DNA of 64,000 bases from Clusia tigrina (Eukaryota; Arthropoda; Insecta; Diptera; Clusiidae): positions 75,001,879 through 75,065,878 of the forward strand of contig OV050032.1 in the NCBI GenBank assembly GCA_920105625.2. The letters run 5' to 3'. The position numbers and the translations under genes are program-made. This document shows positions 26,076 to 35,576 of this stretch, one piece after another. Each line of letters begins with the position of its first letter. Positions within the stretch are counted from its first letter, which is position 1. The notes below the pieces were generated by a model, which saw only the letters and a program-made list of their open reading frames with translations, had not been told where the DNA came from and did no database searches.

Positions 26076-29000
26076 TACGCCTGGCCAGAGCTGGGCACTG
26101 ACACATGAGATGAAGTAATGTTTCATCCTCCTCCTCGGAGCCACAGCTGCGACAGAAGTCATTATGGGGCAGTGCTAATCTTTCAGCATGTTCCCGATCA
26201 GACAGTGTCCCGTGAGCACATTTATTATAGTGCCGATGGAGTTCCTGCTAATATTGAGTAGCTGACTAGTACGCCTAATGTCGATAGTGCTCCAGGTTTG
26301 TCTGGCAACACTACAAGTATGTTCATTTACCCAGGCTCTTTTAGCTTCCTCAAGGTAGTTATGTTTATGGCCCCTTTGACCGTGGCCAGGGGGACACCTA
26401 CACCAAAAGAGGGTGAGATCTCAGGGAGCAGCGTAACTATTTTGGCCAATTCATCGGCTTCGCAGTTTCCCAGAATGTCGCTATGTCCAGGCACCCAGCA
26501 TTTGTGAACTTGTGAGTTACCTGAGACGACGTTCAGGGAGGAGCGGCAATCGAGTACAAGCTTAGAGGTAGTGAATACACCTGCCAGTGACTTCACTGCC
26601 GCCTAACTGTCCGTGAATATGCGTATCATCACATCGCATACTTCATTTCGAATAAGCCACATGGACGCTTGGAATATTGCCATTACTTCCGCCTGAAAGA
26701 CGCTGCAATGGTCAGGGAGACGATAGGAGAGCCTGATGCCAAGTTTTCTGGAGAAGATGCCGCAACCGACCTTATTCTCCAGTTTGGAGCCATCCGTATA
26801 TATGTCAATGGAACTGCCAGTGACCACTAAATTGTTGGACCATTCTTCTCTACTAGGAATGTAAGTGTCGAACCCGTGGTTTAGATTAGGTGTAGAGCAC
26901 GTATAGTCAACGTCCGCCTGTACGGGCGTGTCCTGCATCAGAATATTGGCGTGGCCCAGGTTCAGTCTGGTCCAGCGCGATATAGAATTGAGTCTGGTTG
27001 CCGAGCATTTTGCTTGTTGCCTGACCAGAAGCCTAGTGGGTAACCAATGTAGGAAAGCAAATAGAGCTTTGGTGGAGGTGGTACGCAGAGCCCCTGTTAT
27101 CATAACCGCTGCTGTTCTTCTAACCTTGTCAAGAGGTTTTAGGTTCGCCGCCTTGTCAGTTGCGGGCCACCAGAAGACAGCGCCGTAGAGAAAGTACGGC
27201 TCAACCACCGCCGCATAGAGCCAGGACATGGTTCGAGGTTGGACGCCCCATGTGGTTCCCATGGCCCTCTTGCAACAGTACAGAGCACACGTGGCTTTCC
27301 GTACCCTCTCCGCCAAATTTGCTTTCCAATGGAGCTTAGGGTGCAGGATCAGACCTAGATACTTGACGCTATTGCTTAGGCTAAGCGTATTCCCATTAAG
27401 TTTGGGTAAGTCAAAACTTGGTATTTTGTGCTTCCTGGTGAAGAGCATGACCTCAGTTTTGGAAGGGTTGACATCTAGGCCAACTTCAAGACACCATTGG
27501 GACAGAATGCTAAGAGTGTAGCTTCGCTTTTCTGATAGTGTTGACAGATATTTACCGGAAACAGAGATAGCAATGTCGTCCGCATAAGCTATAGTGCTGC
27601 AGCCGGTCTGATCTAATCTCCCACGTAGTGTGTTCACCGTCAGATTCCATATGAGGGGTGAGAGCACGCCGCCTTGTGGAGTACCTCTCTTGACAGTCCT
27701 TTTAGCATGTACGTGTCCTATTGAGGAGCTAATGACGCGTGTTTTCAGTAGCTGTTCGATGAACCTAACCAAGCTGGGGTCCAGGTTCAGGTTTACTAAG
27801 GATTTAGTAATGGCGGAGGGACATATATTGTTGAATGCCCCTTCTATATCGAGAAATATTGCAAGAGTATATTCCTTGTTGGCAAGAGATTTCTCTACTT
27901 GCTCAATGAGCACGTGAAGCGCTGTTTCCACAGACTTGCCTTTAGTGTAGGCATGTTGTGATTTGGAAAGGCACATGGAATTAATAGAGCTCCTGATTTG
28001 TATGTCAAGGACTCTTTCCAGTGTTTTCAAAAGAAAGGAGGACAGGCTAATTGGCCTATAGTCCTTAGGCTTGGTGTGGGTCGACTTTCCCGCCTTAGGG
28101 ATGAAAACTACTCGAGCTTCTCTCCAGCTTATGGGAATGTACGACCATCTTAGGCATGCATTATAAATATGCAGTAGCCAGGGCGCAACCACACTTGCAG
28201 TGTGCTGAATGTCCGCGGGAATGATACCTTCAGGCCCGGGAGATTTAAAAGGCTTAAAGCTGTTGATGGCCCACTGAATATGCGTGTTGGTCATTTGGAA
28301 TTGGGTTGAGTGACTTAAAGAGTGGTTGGTGTTAAGAGACCTGCAATCCACAAAGATTTCATTCCCCGGGAAGTGTGTTTCTATTAGGGCATCTAGAGTG
28401 TCTGTTTCAGAGTCAGTCCAGTGACCGTCCGATCTCTGAATACATTCAAGAGCCCGAGGGGTGGTATTGAGGATCCTCCGGAGTCTGCTTGTCTCGGACG
28501 AGCTTTCTATGCTGCCACAGAAGTCTCGCCAAGACGCTCTTTTGAATCTCCTAAAGGTATACTTGAGTTCCCTTTGTTTATTCTTGAAAGGGAGTCAGTC
28601 ATTGGTAGCTTTGGCTCTGTTGAAGAGCTTGCGGCATTCTTTTCGTAGCTCAGCAATTTCCGAATTCTACCAAGGGGGTTTGGGTTTGCCTCTAGGCTTC
28701 GGGGAGCTGCAGGCTGATTTGGCAGCAGAGTTAAATAGTGCTGTAATGGTTTCAACCGCTCGATCTATATCGAGGTGATTGTTGATAGTGGGAGGATTCG
28801 ACTGCAGGCCCGATTTCATAATGGCCTGGAACTTTGTCCAGTCAGTTCTTTTTCTGTTAGTGTGCATTTTGCGCTCTGCCGAATCTATGGTATCAGAGAT
28901 CGCAATCCTAAAGCAAATATAACAATGGTCCGAGAATAATAAGATGAGACGAGTGATTATTGCCAAGGGTGAGATCGAGAACCTCCCTTATATTGGAGGT

Positions 29001-29530
29001 AATGACGGTTGGCTCGCTCTCCCTGTTAGCAATGATTAGGTCATGAGCAAGAATAAAATCAAAGAGTGACTCACCCCCCTCGTTGGTGTCCGTGCCACCC
29101 CACACTTCGTGATGGGCATTGGCATCGGCCCCGATGAAGACCGGGATACGCTTCCTGTTTGCCTCCGTATCCAGCAGCTTTAAAGTGTCCGGAGGCGGCG
29201 TCTGCCCGTGGTCGTGCGCCATATAACTGCTGACGATCCCTGTAGCCATGGTGTTGGTTGAAATGACCATGCCTATATTGTCCTTGTCGCTGAACCTGTG
29301 AAAAGAAGAGCGTTAATGTTGTTTTTAACAAGAATACAGGCTCTGGGTTTACCTCGATCCTCCACGAATACTGTGCGGTATCCGCTGATGCTGAGTCCGC
29401 GAACGTGATCATTTACGACCCACGGCTCCTGGACCAGTATGAGTTCCTCTCCTTTTTGAGTCAGGTGGAGGATCAGGGCTGCGGAGGCAGCTATTGAATG
29501 GTGAAGATTAATCTGTAATACCCTCAGCAT
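26076..29530 (-). pseudogene. Family B ORF2: endonuclease, reverse transcriptase, RNase H, zinc finger (degenerate)
   Basis: The start is at 29530 (minus), giving RVLQINLHHSIAASAALIL. Apurinic-type endonuclease motifs are LILVQEPW, GADANAHHEVWGG and SDHCYI, split by frameshifts near 29285 and 28950. The linker follows, with PPW then TAG, then NSEIAELRKE, and a TGA in ATND*LPFKN. RT is open from ~28600 to 26603: DYRPISLSSF, IFLDIEGAFNN, GTPQGGVLSP and an intact IAYADDIAI. RNase H starts DIYTDGSKLENK; catalytic D/E/D/D positions are visible, but a TAG interrupts FTDS*AAVK at 26603. Further frameshifts fall near 26350 and 26180. The C-terminal zinc finger CRSCGSEEEDETLLHLMCQC ends the copy. At least three stops and four shifts make it inactive. 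On its coding strand the single-base stops fit Trp-to-stop and Gln-to-stop transitions. Confidence 0.9.
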
Positions 29531-29842
29531 TCACGGAGGTGGCCTCCTCATCAGACAATGGAGAATCCCCAAAGTCGTCGGTACTCACTACCGGACGTCC
29601 GCAGAAGCTGCCAACCGATTCTGAGGCCGACGCGTAACTCTCCCCATCATCGAATGTGAGATCGGGTTCGGCCTGTGTGGTTGGGCCTTGACGAGCACCA
29701 ACATTTTGGTAAGCCTATTCCTGCGCTCCCTTGTCTCTGACGGACAGCGCAGTAGGGTCGACAGATTCTAACCTCTGCAGAATCGTGAAGGCTGACCTCC
29801 GGTCTTAATAGGCCACCCATTCACAGCGCGATCAGAACCAAG
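29531..29842 (-). pseudogene. Family B copy B1: ORF1 remnant and ORF1/ORF2 spacer
   Basis: On the minus strand, 29842-29690 encodes RRSAFTILQRLESVD and AYQNVGARQ, matching the N-terminus of the intact B2 ORF1 (RRSAFRFLQRLESAD). A TAG lies between them. The frame then jumps to sequence matching the end of B2 ORF1 and the spacer just before ORF2 (LTFDDGESYASASESVGSF). About 700 bp of ORF1, including the DUF4780-like core, is deleted. Confidence 0.8.
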
Positions 29843-29924
29843 TTTAGATCTGACGGCTAACATTAATCATATAAATGGAACAATGGAACAATGGACAATG
29901 AACAATGGAACAAGGTGAAGCCCA
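29843..29924 (+). repeat. Short AATGGAACA-type minisatellite and unassigned DNA
   Basis: Around 29873-29915 the words ATGGAACA, ATGGACA and ATGAACA alternate about five times, an imperfect 8-9 bp tandem repeat. The bases 29843-29872 between it and B1 match nothing I recognise. This is probably junction filler between B1 and the BEL/Pao scrap. Confidence 0.6.
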
Positions 29925-30138
29925 AGCCCAAGCGTTGGCACTCCGAATATCTCACGAGTCTTCAGCAACGTCAAAAATAGCGCAAGGAACACCCGAATCT
30001 CAACCTAAATGACATCGTACTACTGCGGGAACCTAATCTACCACTTTCGAAATGGGTTCTTGGCAAGGTACTAAACTCCATTTCGGCACTGAGGCAAGGT
30101 ACGAGTAATTACCATCAAAACATCTACTAGGGAATACA
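29925..30138 (+). mobile_element. BEL/Pao scrap 1: integrase C-terminal region
   Basis: On the plus strand, 29933-30070 reads RWHSEYLTSLQQRQK, a TAG, then RKEHPNLNLNDIVLLREP and LPLSKWVLGKVL. This matches the conserved end of BEL/Pao integrases, where W-S-EYL-LQ-R-KW and VGD-VL--E-LPP-KW-LG-V are typical. The TAG sits where a Trp is expected. The remaining ~60 bp to the Jockey tail is unassigned. The second BEL/Pao fragment (32089-33068) has its own version of this region, so this is a separate copy. Confidence 0.75.
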
Positions 30139-30602
30139 TTTTTATTATTTTTTTTTCTATATCTATTTATTTACCGAATCTTTCTTTGTTAAGAAACTAA
30201 CAGTAATTTTTCTAAGATTACAAGACTACATTTACATATCTAAGTAATATCTTCAGGCACTGCATCGAATATTTGGTGTTTCCACAGCATGTAATAAGAC
30301 GTCATAAAATCAGCTCTAAGGTATATGTCCTTTTGAAGCGTCTTGTAGAGGGAAGCTTTAGTAGGTTCCTCGCCAAGCAGTTTGGGCGATTTTCCAATTT
30401 AAGAGCGTAGGTTTTGTAGGTGTTCGCCATTTCATTTTCAATCGTGGGTATATTCATGTCACGGTGGATGTTTATGTTCCGGTGATCATTCTCAAAATAT
30501 TCGGTTGGAGGCGTTGGAGTTTCTACCTGTTTGACGGACATGCGGTGCCCCACAATTGAATCCCATATGTCCATATTGGCTTGAATCCCATATGTCCATA
30601 TA
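30139..30602 (-). mobile_element. Jockey-clade 3' end fragment (antisense)
   Basis: Read on the minus strand, this piece encodes the very end of a Jockey-type ORF2: WTYGIQLWGTACPSN, then NINIHRDMNIPTIENEMA, LENRPNCLARNLLKLPSTRR and a TGA at 30304-30302. A ~160-bp 3' UTR follows and ends in an A-rich tail (the plus strand shows a 9-T run at 30148-30156 followed outward by TAATAAAAATG on the minus strand). It is a typical 5'-truncated copy. Its 5' end abuts family B2 endonuclease DNA at 30602/30603. No matching target-site duplication is seen because the 3' flank is BEL/Pao, not B2. Confidence 0.8.
30556..30601 (+). repeat. 25-bp tandem duplication inside the Jockey fragment
   Basis: A 21-bp word beginning TTGAATCCCATATG occurs at 30556-30576 and again at 30581-30601. 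The 25-bp step is not a multiple of three, so it puts WTYGIQLWG and the N-terminal endonuclease codons in different frames and creates a false in-frame fusion. Confidence 0.85.
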
Positions 30603-30841
30603 GCGTTAATATTGTTCTTAACAAGAATACAGGCTCTGGGTTTACCTCGATCCTGCACGAATACTGTGCGGTATCCGCTTGTAGTGAGTCCGCGAACCTG
30701 ATCATTTACGACCCAAGGTTCTTGGACCAGTATGAGTTCCTCTCCTTTTTGAGTCAGGTGGAGGATCAGGGCTGCTGAGGCAGCAATGGAATGGTGAAGG
30801 TTAATCTGTAATACCCTCGCGGAGGTGGCCATCATCGTCAC
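30603..30841 (-). pseudogene. Family B copy B2: ORF2 endonuclease N-terminus fused to Jockey sequence
   Basis: The start at 30841 gives RVLQINLHHSIAASAAL, LILVQEPWVVNDQV and RACILVKNNINA, the first part of an apurinic-type endonuclease. At 30602 the frame passes, without a stop, into Jockey DNA and stays open to 30302, giving a 179-codon chimeric frame. Only the first ~80 residues are endonuclease, so the fold and active site are incomplete. I regard it as an accidental fusion. Confidence 0.8.
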
Positions 30842-31003
30842 GCTGGCTGCCTCCTCTTCTGACAGAGGAGAATCACCAACGTCGTCGATATTGGTTATCG
30901 GACGTCCGCAGAAACTGCCTACCGATTCTTAGGCCGAAGCGTAACTCTCCCCATCATCGAAGGTGAGATCCGGTTCGGCGTGAATGGGGGGCTTGTATGC
31001 TCC

Positions 31004-31963
31004 CTAGTTGTCGCTCCTATAGACCTTGAGTGAGGTCGAACTAAAACCATAGTTGATCTCTCCCTTTTTGGCATTAATAGGGGCTAGAGAGTCCTCATTA
31101 AGAATAATGATGATCTCTCGAGAGTTGCCCTTGGGCTCGCTTATTTTTGCAACCTTCCAGTCATCCGTGGGGAGGTCGTAATTGCTGAGCCGAAGCAACT
31201 CCAGAATTTCTTCCGGCGAGGAGTGTTCTGCCGGAACCCAGGCCCTGGAACGCGGGCGGTTCGGGATCTGGTCTCTGGGAACAGCTGAGAGCTTGGCCCC
31301 CGGCCAGATTTCGCCAACCATTGAGATGGCCATCTTGTAAATCTCAGCCGAGCGCTCATCTGAGCACGCGATGAGCTTCACGTGCCCCTGATACCATTCC
31401 GCGTCCCGGCATACAGGTGATGGGCCAGGATTGGCCCTCAGGATCTCCCTGTAGATCCTGAAAACGGCCTTCTCCACCATTTTCCAGTTCGCTGGGGAAA
31501 TGGTACCGTCACTGTTTCCAGTGTCAACGATTGCCCAGATGAGGCCCTCTTTGGCTACCTCATTAAATGGCCGTGTAAGTCTCGGCTTGGAAGCCAGTCG
31601 TGGGCGTTTAGTTTCCCGCACGACTGATTGGGAGGGGTGCTCAGTCGACCGTTGCCGTTTCTGAGCACCTTCAGGGGGTGGCTGCGGACGAGCACCAACA
31701 TTTTGGTGAGCCCATGCCAGCGCTCCCTTGTCTTTATCAGACATTGAAGCGAGGTCAGCAGATTCCAACCTTTGCAGAAACCTGAAGGCGGACCTCCGGG
31801 TTCTGTACGCCCGTGTAGACGCATTCACATGCGTGCGAGCACCTGAAGGGAGATTGGTGTTGGGGCCCGTGCTGGAGGAGGTCGGCTTATTTGCCGAAGC
31901 TCTCCCTGTACCAGTCCATATAGACCATTTAGCGCTATCCAGAGTGCACCACGAGGAGGCGAT
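31004..31963 (-). CDS. Family B ORF1 (gag-like protein, DUF4780-like), open frame
   Basis: The minus-strand frame is open from just after a TAG at 31966-31964 down to a TAG at 31006-31004, about 319 codons. No ATG lies near the beginning in frame (the first candidate is a GTG at 31828), so the natural start is lost or lies beyond the 5' truncation. The N-terminal part is basic and disordered (RAYRTRRSAFRFLQRLESA, EGAQKRQRSTEHPSQ). The C-terminal domain has DTGNSDGTISPANWKMVEK, CRDAEWYQGHVKLIACSDER, EIWPGAKLSAV and SREIIIILNEDSLAPI, matching what I know of the DUF4780 ORF1 domain of LOA-type elements. Its role would be RNA binding in the element particle. It is the only full-length open element gene in the window, but with no start codon and no linked working ORF2 it is probably dead. 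Confidence 0.7.
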   Translation of the reverse strand: MASSWCTLDSAKWSIWTGTGRASANKPTSSSTGPNTNLPSGARTHVNASTRAYRTRRSAFRFLQRLESADLASMSDKDKGALAWAHQNVGARPQPPPEGAQKRQRSTEHPSQSVVRETKRPRLASKPRLTRPFNEVAKEGLIWAIVDTGNSDGTISPANWKMVEKAVFRIYREILRANPGPSPVCRDAEWYQGHVKLIACSDERSAEIYKMAISMVGEIWPGAKLSAVPRDQIPNRPRSRAWVPAEHSSPEEILELLRLSNYDLPTDDWKVAKISEPKGNSREIIIILNEDSLAPINAKKGEINYGFSSTSLKVYRSDN

Positions 31964-31974
31964 CTACATTACAC

Positions 31975-32088
31975 TCCTAGATATACTAAGTATACTAAAT
32001 AATTAAGTACGAAGGGGCGCACAATAGATCAAGTTGGTCGCAGTGCATAAAGGCCTTAGCCTACCCCGTACAACCATTACCATTACCA
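31975..32088 (+). mobile_element. Solo 3' tail of family A
   Basis: These ~114 bp match 38707-38819, the 3' end of the main A copy. The words GATATACTAAGTATACT, AGTACGAAGGGGCGCAC, AGATCAAGTTGGTCGCAG and the terminal CCATTACCATTACCAT are shared, with about eight differences. It even retains the last ORF2 codons (LDILSILN then stop at 32004-32006). No body precedes it. It is either a strongly 5'-truncated insertion or the original 3' end of the copy whose RT fragment lies at 25179-26075, split off by the family B DNA. Confidence 0.85.
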
Positions 32089-33068
32089 TGATCATCGATT
32101 TCCAATAAATTTGGCGAGTCCAACTCCCTGGTCCATCTTTTGATCCGTCGAGTCCACGAAAAACGATCCATGCACATTACACAGCTTATGGTGCAAACAC
32201 TTCGCAGGCGCTTTTGGATTTTGCACGCGAGACAAGCAGTCAAAAGTGACATTAACAAGTGTGAGGTATATCTTCGGCATCGTGGCGCCACGCTCATCCA
32301 ACAAATAGCCTCCTTACCCGGGCAGAGAGATATAGCGTCCAGGCCATTTTCATTATCTGGAGTAGATTACTATTGATTTATTCTTTGAACAGGGATGAAG
32401 CGGTCTCGGGGCACCATTTAAGCGATCTTTGGCACAGACTGGCACTTTATCACACCCTGCGTGCCTCACCAAGGTGGTCGTCGTTAAAGCAGCTAAACGA
32501 CATTTAATTCCCTGTGTTGGAGTACAGATCATGTGGCCCAGCCAGCTGCAAACGCTAGCCGCGCGGATTGAGGCGTGTCTTAACTCCCGGCCGATCAACC
32601 CTCTCTATGATGACTCTCAAGACAAGTTTGAGCTTACGCCAGGCGACTATCATTGGGGCTCCACTTGTTGCAGCACCAGAGACAGATATTCGAGAAGTTC
32701 AAGCAAACAAACTGAAGCAGTGGGAGTGGGTACAACAAGTTCACCAAGAGTTCTGGCAATGATGGAGTGATGAGTATCTTGCCACTCTAGCGACGGAATA
32801 AGTGGCAGATACGTGAGCTTGACCTGAAGGTAGGCGACGTCGTTCTTGGCGCATGTGTCGCGCAATAGAAGTCCACCCGGGCAGCGATGGCGCAGTGCTT
32901 AACGTTACATTGAAAACGGCGAATGGAACAAGTTCCCGTACCATACAAAAACTAAACTATGCCTACTTCTCAATTTGGAAGATTATGAATCTGCCAACTA
33001 GGCCGGTCCGGATGTTTAAGGTTCTATTTTGGAATTGTTATGCAGTGACAACACTTTTTATTTAGATG
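32089..33068 (+). mobile_element. BEL/Pao fragment 2: integrase region, frameshifted
   Basis: The plus strand carries a decayed BEL/Pao integrase in three frames. First is the zinc-binding region (HLLIRRVHEKRSMH, QTLRRRFWILHARQ, INKCEVYLRHRGA), where the second Cys of the CxxC is Tyr. It runs to SLSGVDYY at ~32373, the entry to the catalytic core. Most of the core is then deleted, and the sequence resumes at 32465 (KAAKRHLIPCVG, ARIEACLNSRPINPL, FELTPG), followed by shifted pieces (IGAPLVAAPETDI, LKQWEWVQQVHQEFW) and the C-terminal IEVHPGSDGAVLNVTLKTANG. Several stops and shifts are present, so it is inactive. No LTR could be recognised at either side. The A tail copy precedes it directly at 32088. 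Confidence 0.82.
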
Positions 33069-33430
33069 TTTAGTCTTATGCTTTTCTTTTTTATTACATA
33101 TACTTACTGACAGTTGGCAACCCTTACAAAGTGGTAAACTATACTCCTCAAAATTTCGCTAGTGAATTGAAATAAAAGACGTAAAATTGTAAAAACGGTG
33201 CCCAATTGTGTACAAATATAAAGTGCGTGCCGCGATCAATTCGCGAGACACTTTAAAGATATAATTCCGAAATAACAGAAAAATTTAAGAAGTGGACAAA
33301 AATAAAAATAAACTCGGTTAGTCTGCTAAAACAAAAACGATGCTTGTAGCGCGCTAAAACAGCTGAGTATTATCAACAAAATTTAGAAGCCAAAAAGTAG
33401 GTAATGATTTTCTTAATTTTATTATTCTCT
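33069..33430 (+). other. AT-rich non-coding DNA before the Jockey ORF1
   Basis: About 360 bp hold no coding frame I trust. The stretch may include the end of the BEL/Pao element and the 5' UTR of the Jockey remnant that follows. I cannot place the border. No LTR ends, tRNA primer site or promoter motif is evident. Confidence 0.5.
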
Positions 33431-34740
33431 ATATTCTTGATACGATAATTGCTCCTCCTGGTGGTGGGCAGCCACAAGACGGAAATTACGCAATAAGGTT
33501 GCTTAACCAAAAACTTACAAAAATGGAGTCAATGTGCCATGGACTCAAACAGGAAATAGTAAATTTAAAAGCTGAAAATATGATTTTAAAAAATCGAAAG
33601 AGGTCAATCAGACGGTAAGTGAACAAAACTCTCTCAATGATAAGTCCGCGCAAGAAGCAAAAGAACACCTACCCAAACACACAAATGCATTCTCATGCAA
33701 ATACAACTAACACTCGCTTGCTAAGCTCAATATCGACTGAGAGACAATCAAAAATAACAAATACAACAATTTCCGCTCAATCTGCAACAATACAAACAGG
33801 CATGGATCGGTATAATCGGAAACGAAGCCCCCCAAAAAATTCAAATAATATGAATGATCAATCTACTAACACAATGTACCACAACAGGTTTGCCGCACTT
33901 AATGATGAGCCAACCAAAGAAAATGAAATAATTTCAAGTGAAATAAATTCATTTGAAAAAATCATTAAACCGCCAATCTACTTCCGTGAAAAAAGTTCAA
34001 ACGTTCTGGTTGAAAATATTGTTCGCCTAATAGGCTAGATAATTTTCATATAATCTCACTCAAAAAAGGTAACATACAAGAGATTAAAATCCAAATATAT
34101 AACGAAAAAAATGTTCACTCTATTAATAATTACCTCGACGATAACAAAAAAGAAACCATTACACGAACCTATTGAAAAGCAGCAAAGGCCTAAATTTTGT
34201 AATAAAGGGAATAGAACCAGAAGTCGAACCAGATGAAATAATGGAAGCGCTGGCAGACGCCGGATTGAATGCGAAAACAATATTTAATATAAAAAACAGG
34301 GATAAAATACCTCAACCATTATTTAAGGTGGAGCTCATTCCAGAGACGAGAAATCTGGTAAAAATTAAACCCACCCTGTTTATAGTCTATGTTACTTAAT
34401 ACGTCGTATAATTTCAATTGAGGAGCCCCACAAGCGCAAAGGTCCGGTACATTGCTCAAATTGCCAGGAATATGGGCACACGAAATCTTACTGCACTCTA
34501 CGCACAATATGTGTCCCTTGCGGCGATTTTCACCCCTCAATTGAATGTAAATTTGACAAATTCGATAAAAATGTAAAAAAATGCAGCAACTGCGGTGGTA
34601 ACCACACCAACGCTGCGCCGTCGTCCTTCTCAATGGCGTACGCAAACGTATTGAAAAAAGCACATACTAAAAGCCTAGCTAGTTCTCCACCCCTACAAAA
34701 TGTAGAAGGAATGATTTGCAACCTAACGCATTGTGTTAAA
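33431..34740 (+). pseudogene. Jockey-clade ORF1 (gag-like, CCHC zinc knuckles), degenerate
   Basis: The sense-strand remnant begins with GGGQPQDGNYAIRLLNQKL and a short coiled-coil-like stretch (HGLKQEIVNLKAENMILKN) ending at a TAA (33615-33617). The frame shifts to 33619-34038, a polar Asn/Thr/Ser-rich region ending near NRFAALNDEPTKE. After more shifts comes the pre-zinc-finger domain (GLNFVIKGIEPEVEPDE, ADAGLNAKTIFNIKN, PQPLFKVELIPE), then two or three zinc knuckles at 34425-34610: CSNCQEYGHTKSYC, CVPCGDFHPSIEC and CSNCGGNHTNAAP. This order is characteristic of Jockey-clade ORF1 proteins, which package element RNA. At least four frame breaks (near 33617, 34036, 34170 and 34400) make it non-functional. 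Confidence 0.85.
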
Positions 34741-34760
34741 CTAAATTTAACAGCTGAATT

Positions 34761-34910
34761 TCAACAGCGGTTCTTGTACCGAGTTGATGATAATGTTGAC
34801 ACCAGGCACGTGAACCTTGTTATCGTTGAAGAAAGACCTAACGTCAACAGCGGTGCTTGTACCGAGTTGATGGTGGGTTTGACAACAGGCACATAAACCT
34901 TGGTGTCGGA
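34761..34910 (+). repeat. Imperfect 83-bp direct duplication
   Basis: The segment starting TCAACAGCGG at 34761 recurs at 34844, both continuing with TTGTACCGAGTTGATG, and both with CAGGCAC and AACCTTG further on. The second copy is partial (to ~34910) and differs at several positions. It lies in the region after the Jockey zinc knuckles. Confidence 0.75.
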
Positions 34911-35094
34911 GAAGGAGAATCAATCAATGCTAAGTTAAAATGAAAAGACTCACAGTGAACTCTTACTGATTGACTGACTTTTGGCTTTGCCAATCGTGGG
35001 TATTTATTCATTTTTTCTATATACATAAATTACATATCATTTGTCTATACATATATTAGGTATTATTGAATTTAAAGCCTAAACATGAAATGTG
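34911..35094 (+). other. Unassigned AT-rich DNA within the Jockey remnant
   Basis: About 180 bp carry no recognisable coding or repeat signal. The stretch separates the ORF1 part from the ORF2 part of the Jockey remnant, in the place where the ORF2 endonuclease N-terminus would be expected. Confidence 0.45.
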
Positions 35095-35576
35095 CATTAT
35101 TGACAAATCGCTATGATCAAAAACATAAACAGGGCACTGTTTTCCTCTGAAGTAATTTTCGACTTGTCCTCCGATCACTCACCTGTCATCATATACTTCA
35201 AAAGAACTCCTGAACTTGTACATAAATCGCCTAATTGACCAACAAAACGAACTGGCTCAAGTATAAGAAATACGTGAGTACACATGTTTGCCTGGAATCT
35301 TCTCCTAAAAACAAAGATGACTTAGAGAGAGCGCTCCAAGAGTTTAATTCCTTGTATGCAGGTTGCTACCCGTTACATAACTTCAACACATTTGCAGTGC
35401 CTCGTTAAGGAGAAAAGACACCTAAGACGAGAATGGCAGAAATATAGGTCACCTACCCTAAAGAGGAAATTAAAATTGTCACAAAATCACCTTAGAGATG
35501 TACTTCAAAATAAAGCTGAAGTAATGCTCCGTGCAATAACTTCGAGGTCCCTACTTTACCTAGAACCAAAGTGACT
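35095..35576 (+). pseudogene. Jockey-clade ORF2: end of endonuclease and linker only
   Basis: The plus strand shows INRALFSSEVIFDLSSDHSP followed by VIIYFKRTPELV, the final SDH motif of an apurinic-type endonuclease. After a TGA near 35237 and a frameshift, the linker follows (LQCLVKEKRHLRREWQKY, SPTLKRKLKLSQNHLRDVLQ). RT is absent: at ~35577 the sequence changes to family A. It is the same orientation as the ORF1 remnant upstream and is probably the same Jockey copy with its endonuclease start deleted. Confidence 0.75.

Larger units (their letters stand above)
26076..29842 (-). mobile_element. LOA-like family B, copy B1 (antisense, 3' end cut off)
   Basis: Read on the minus strand, this copy runs from an ORF1 N-terminal stub (~29842) through an ORF1/ORF2 spacer, endonuclease, RT, RNase H and a terminal zinc finger, and stops at 26076 without a 3' UTR or tail. 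It is a different family from A: RT proteins share motifs but clearly differ in sequence. Comparison with B2 shows that most of ORF1 is deleted (29690 is homologous to ~31690, but 29689 to ~30980). No target-site duplication is visible at its ends, so the copy was trimmed after insertion or rearranged. Confidence 0.85.
30603..31974 (-). mobile_element. LOA-like family B, copy B2 (antisense, ORF1 plus ORF2 start)
   Basis: The second family B copy holds a complete-looking ORF1 and the first ~80 codons of ORF2, and is cut at 30603 by the Jockey fragment. It agrees closely with B1 over the endonuclease start and ORF1/ORF2 spacer. Its 5' limit lies near 31974, where the plus-strand A tail copy starts; no family B 5' UTR can be recognised. 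B2 and B1 lie in the same orientation with other elements between them, so they may be two insertions or one duplicated element. Confidence 0.8.

Noticed and set aside
26928..27917. Plus-strand frames of 86-97 codons over the family B RT
   Set aside because: They are shadows of the minus-strand RT frame, which has all RT motifs.
31728..32006. 92-codon plus-strand frame ending LDILSILNN
   Set aside because: It is mostly antisense to family B ORF1. Only its last codons are real, as the end of the family A ORF2 in the tail copy.
34319..34663. 114-codon minus-strand frame with several Cys
   Set aside because: The Cys pattern is only the reverse complement of the Jockey zinc-knuckle region read on the plus strand.
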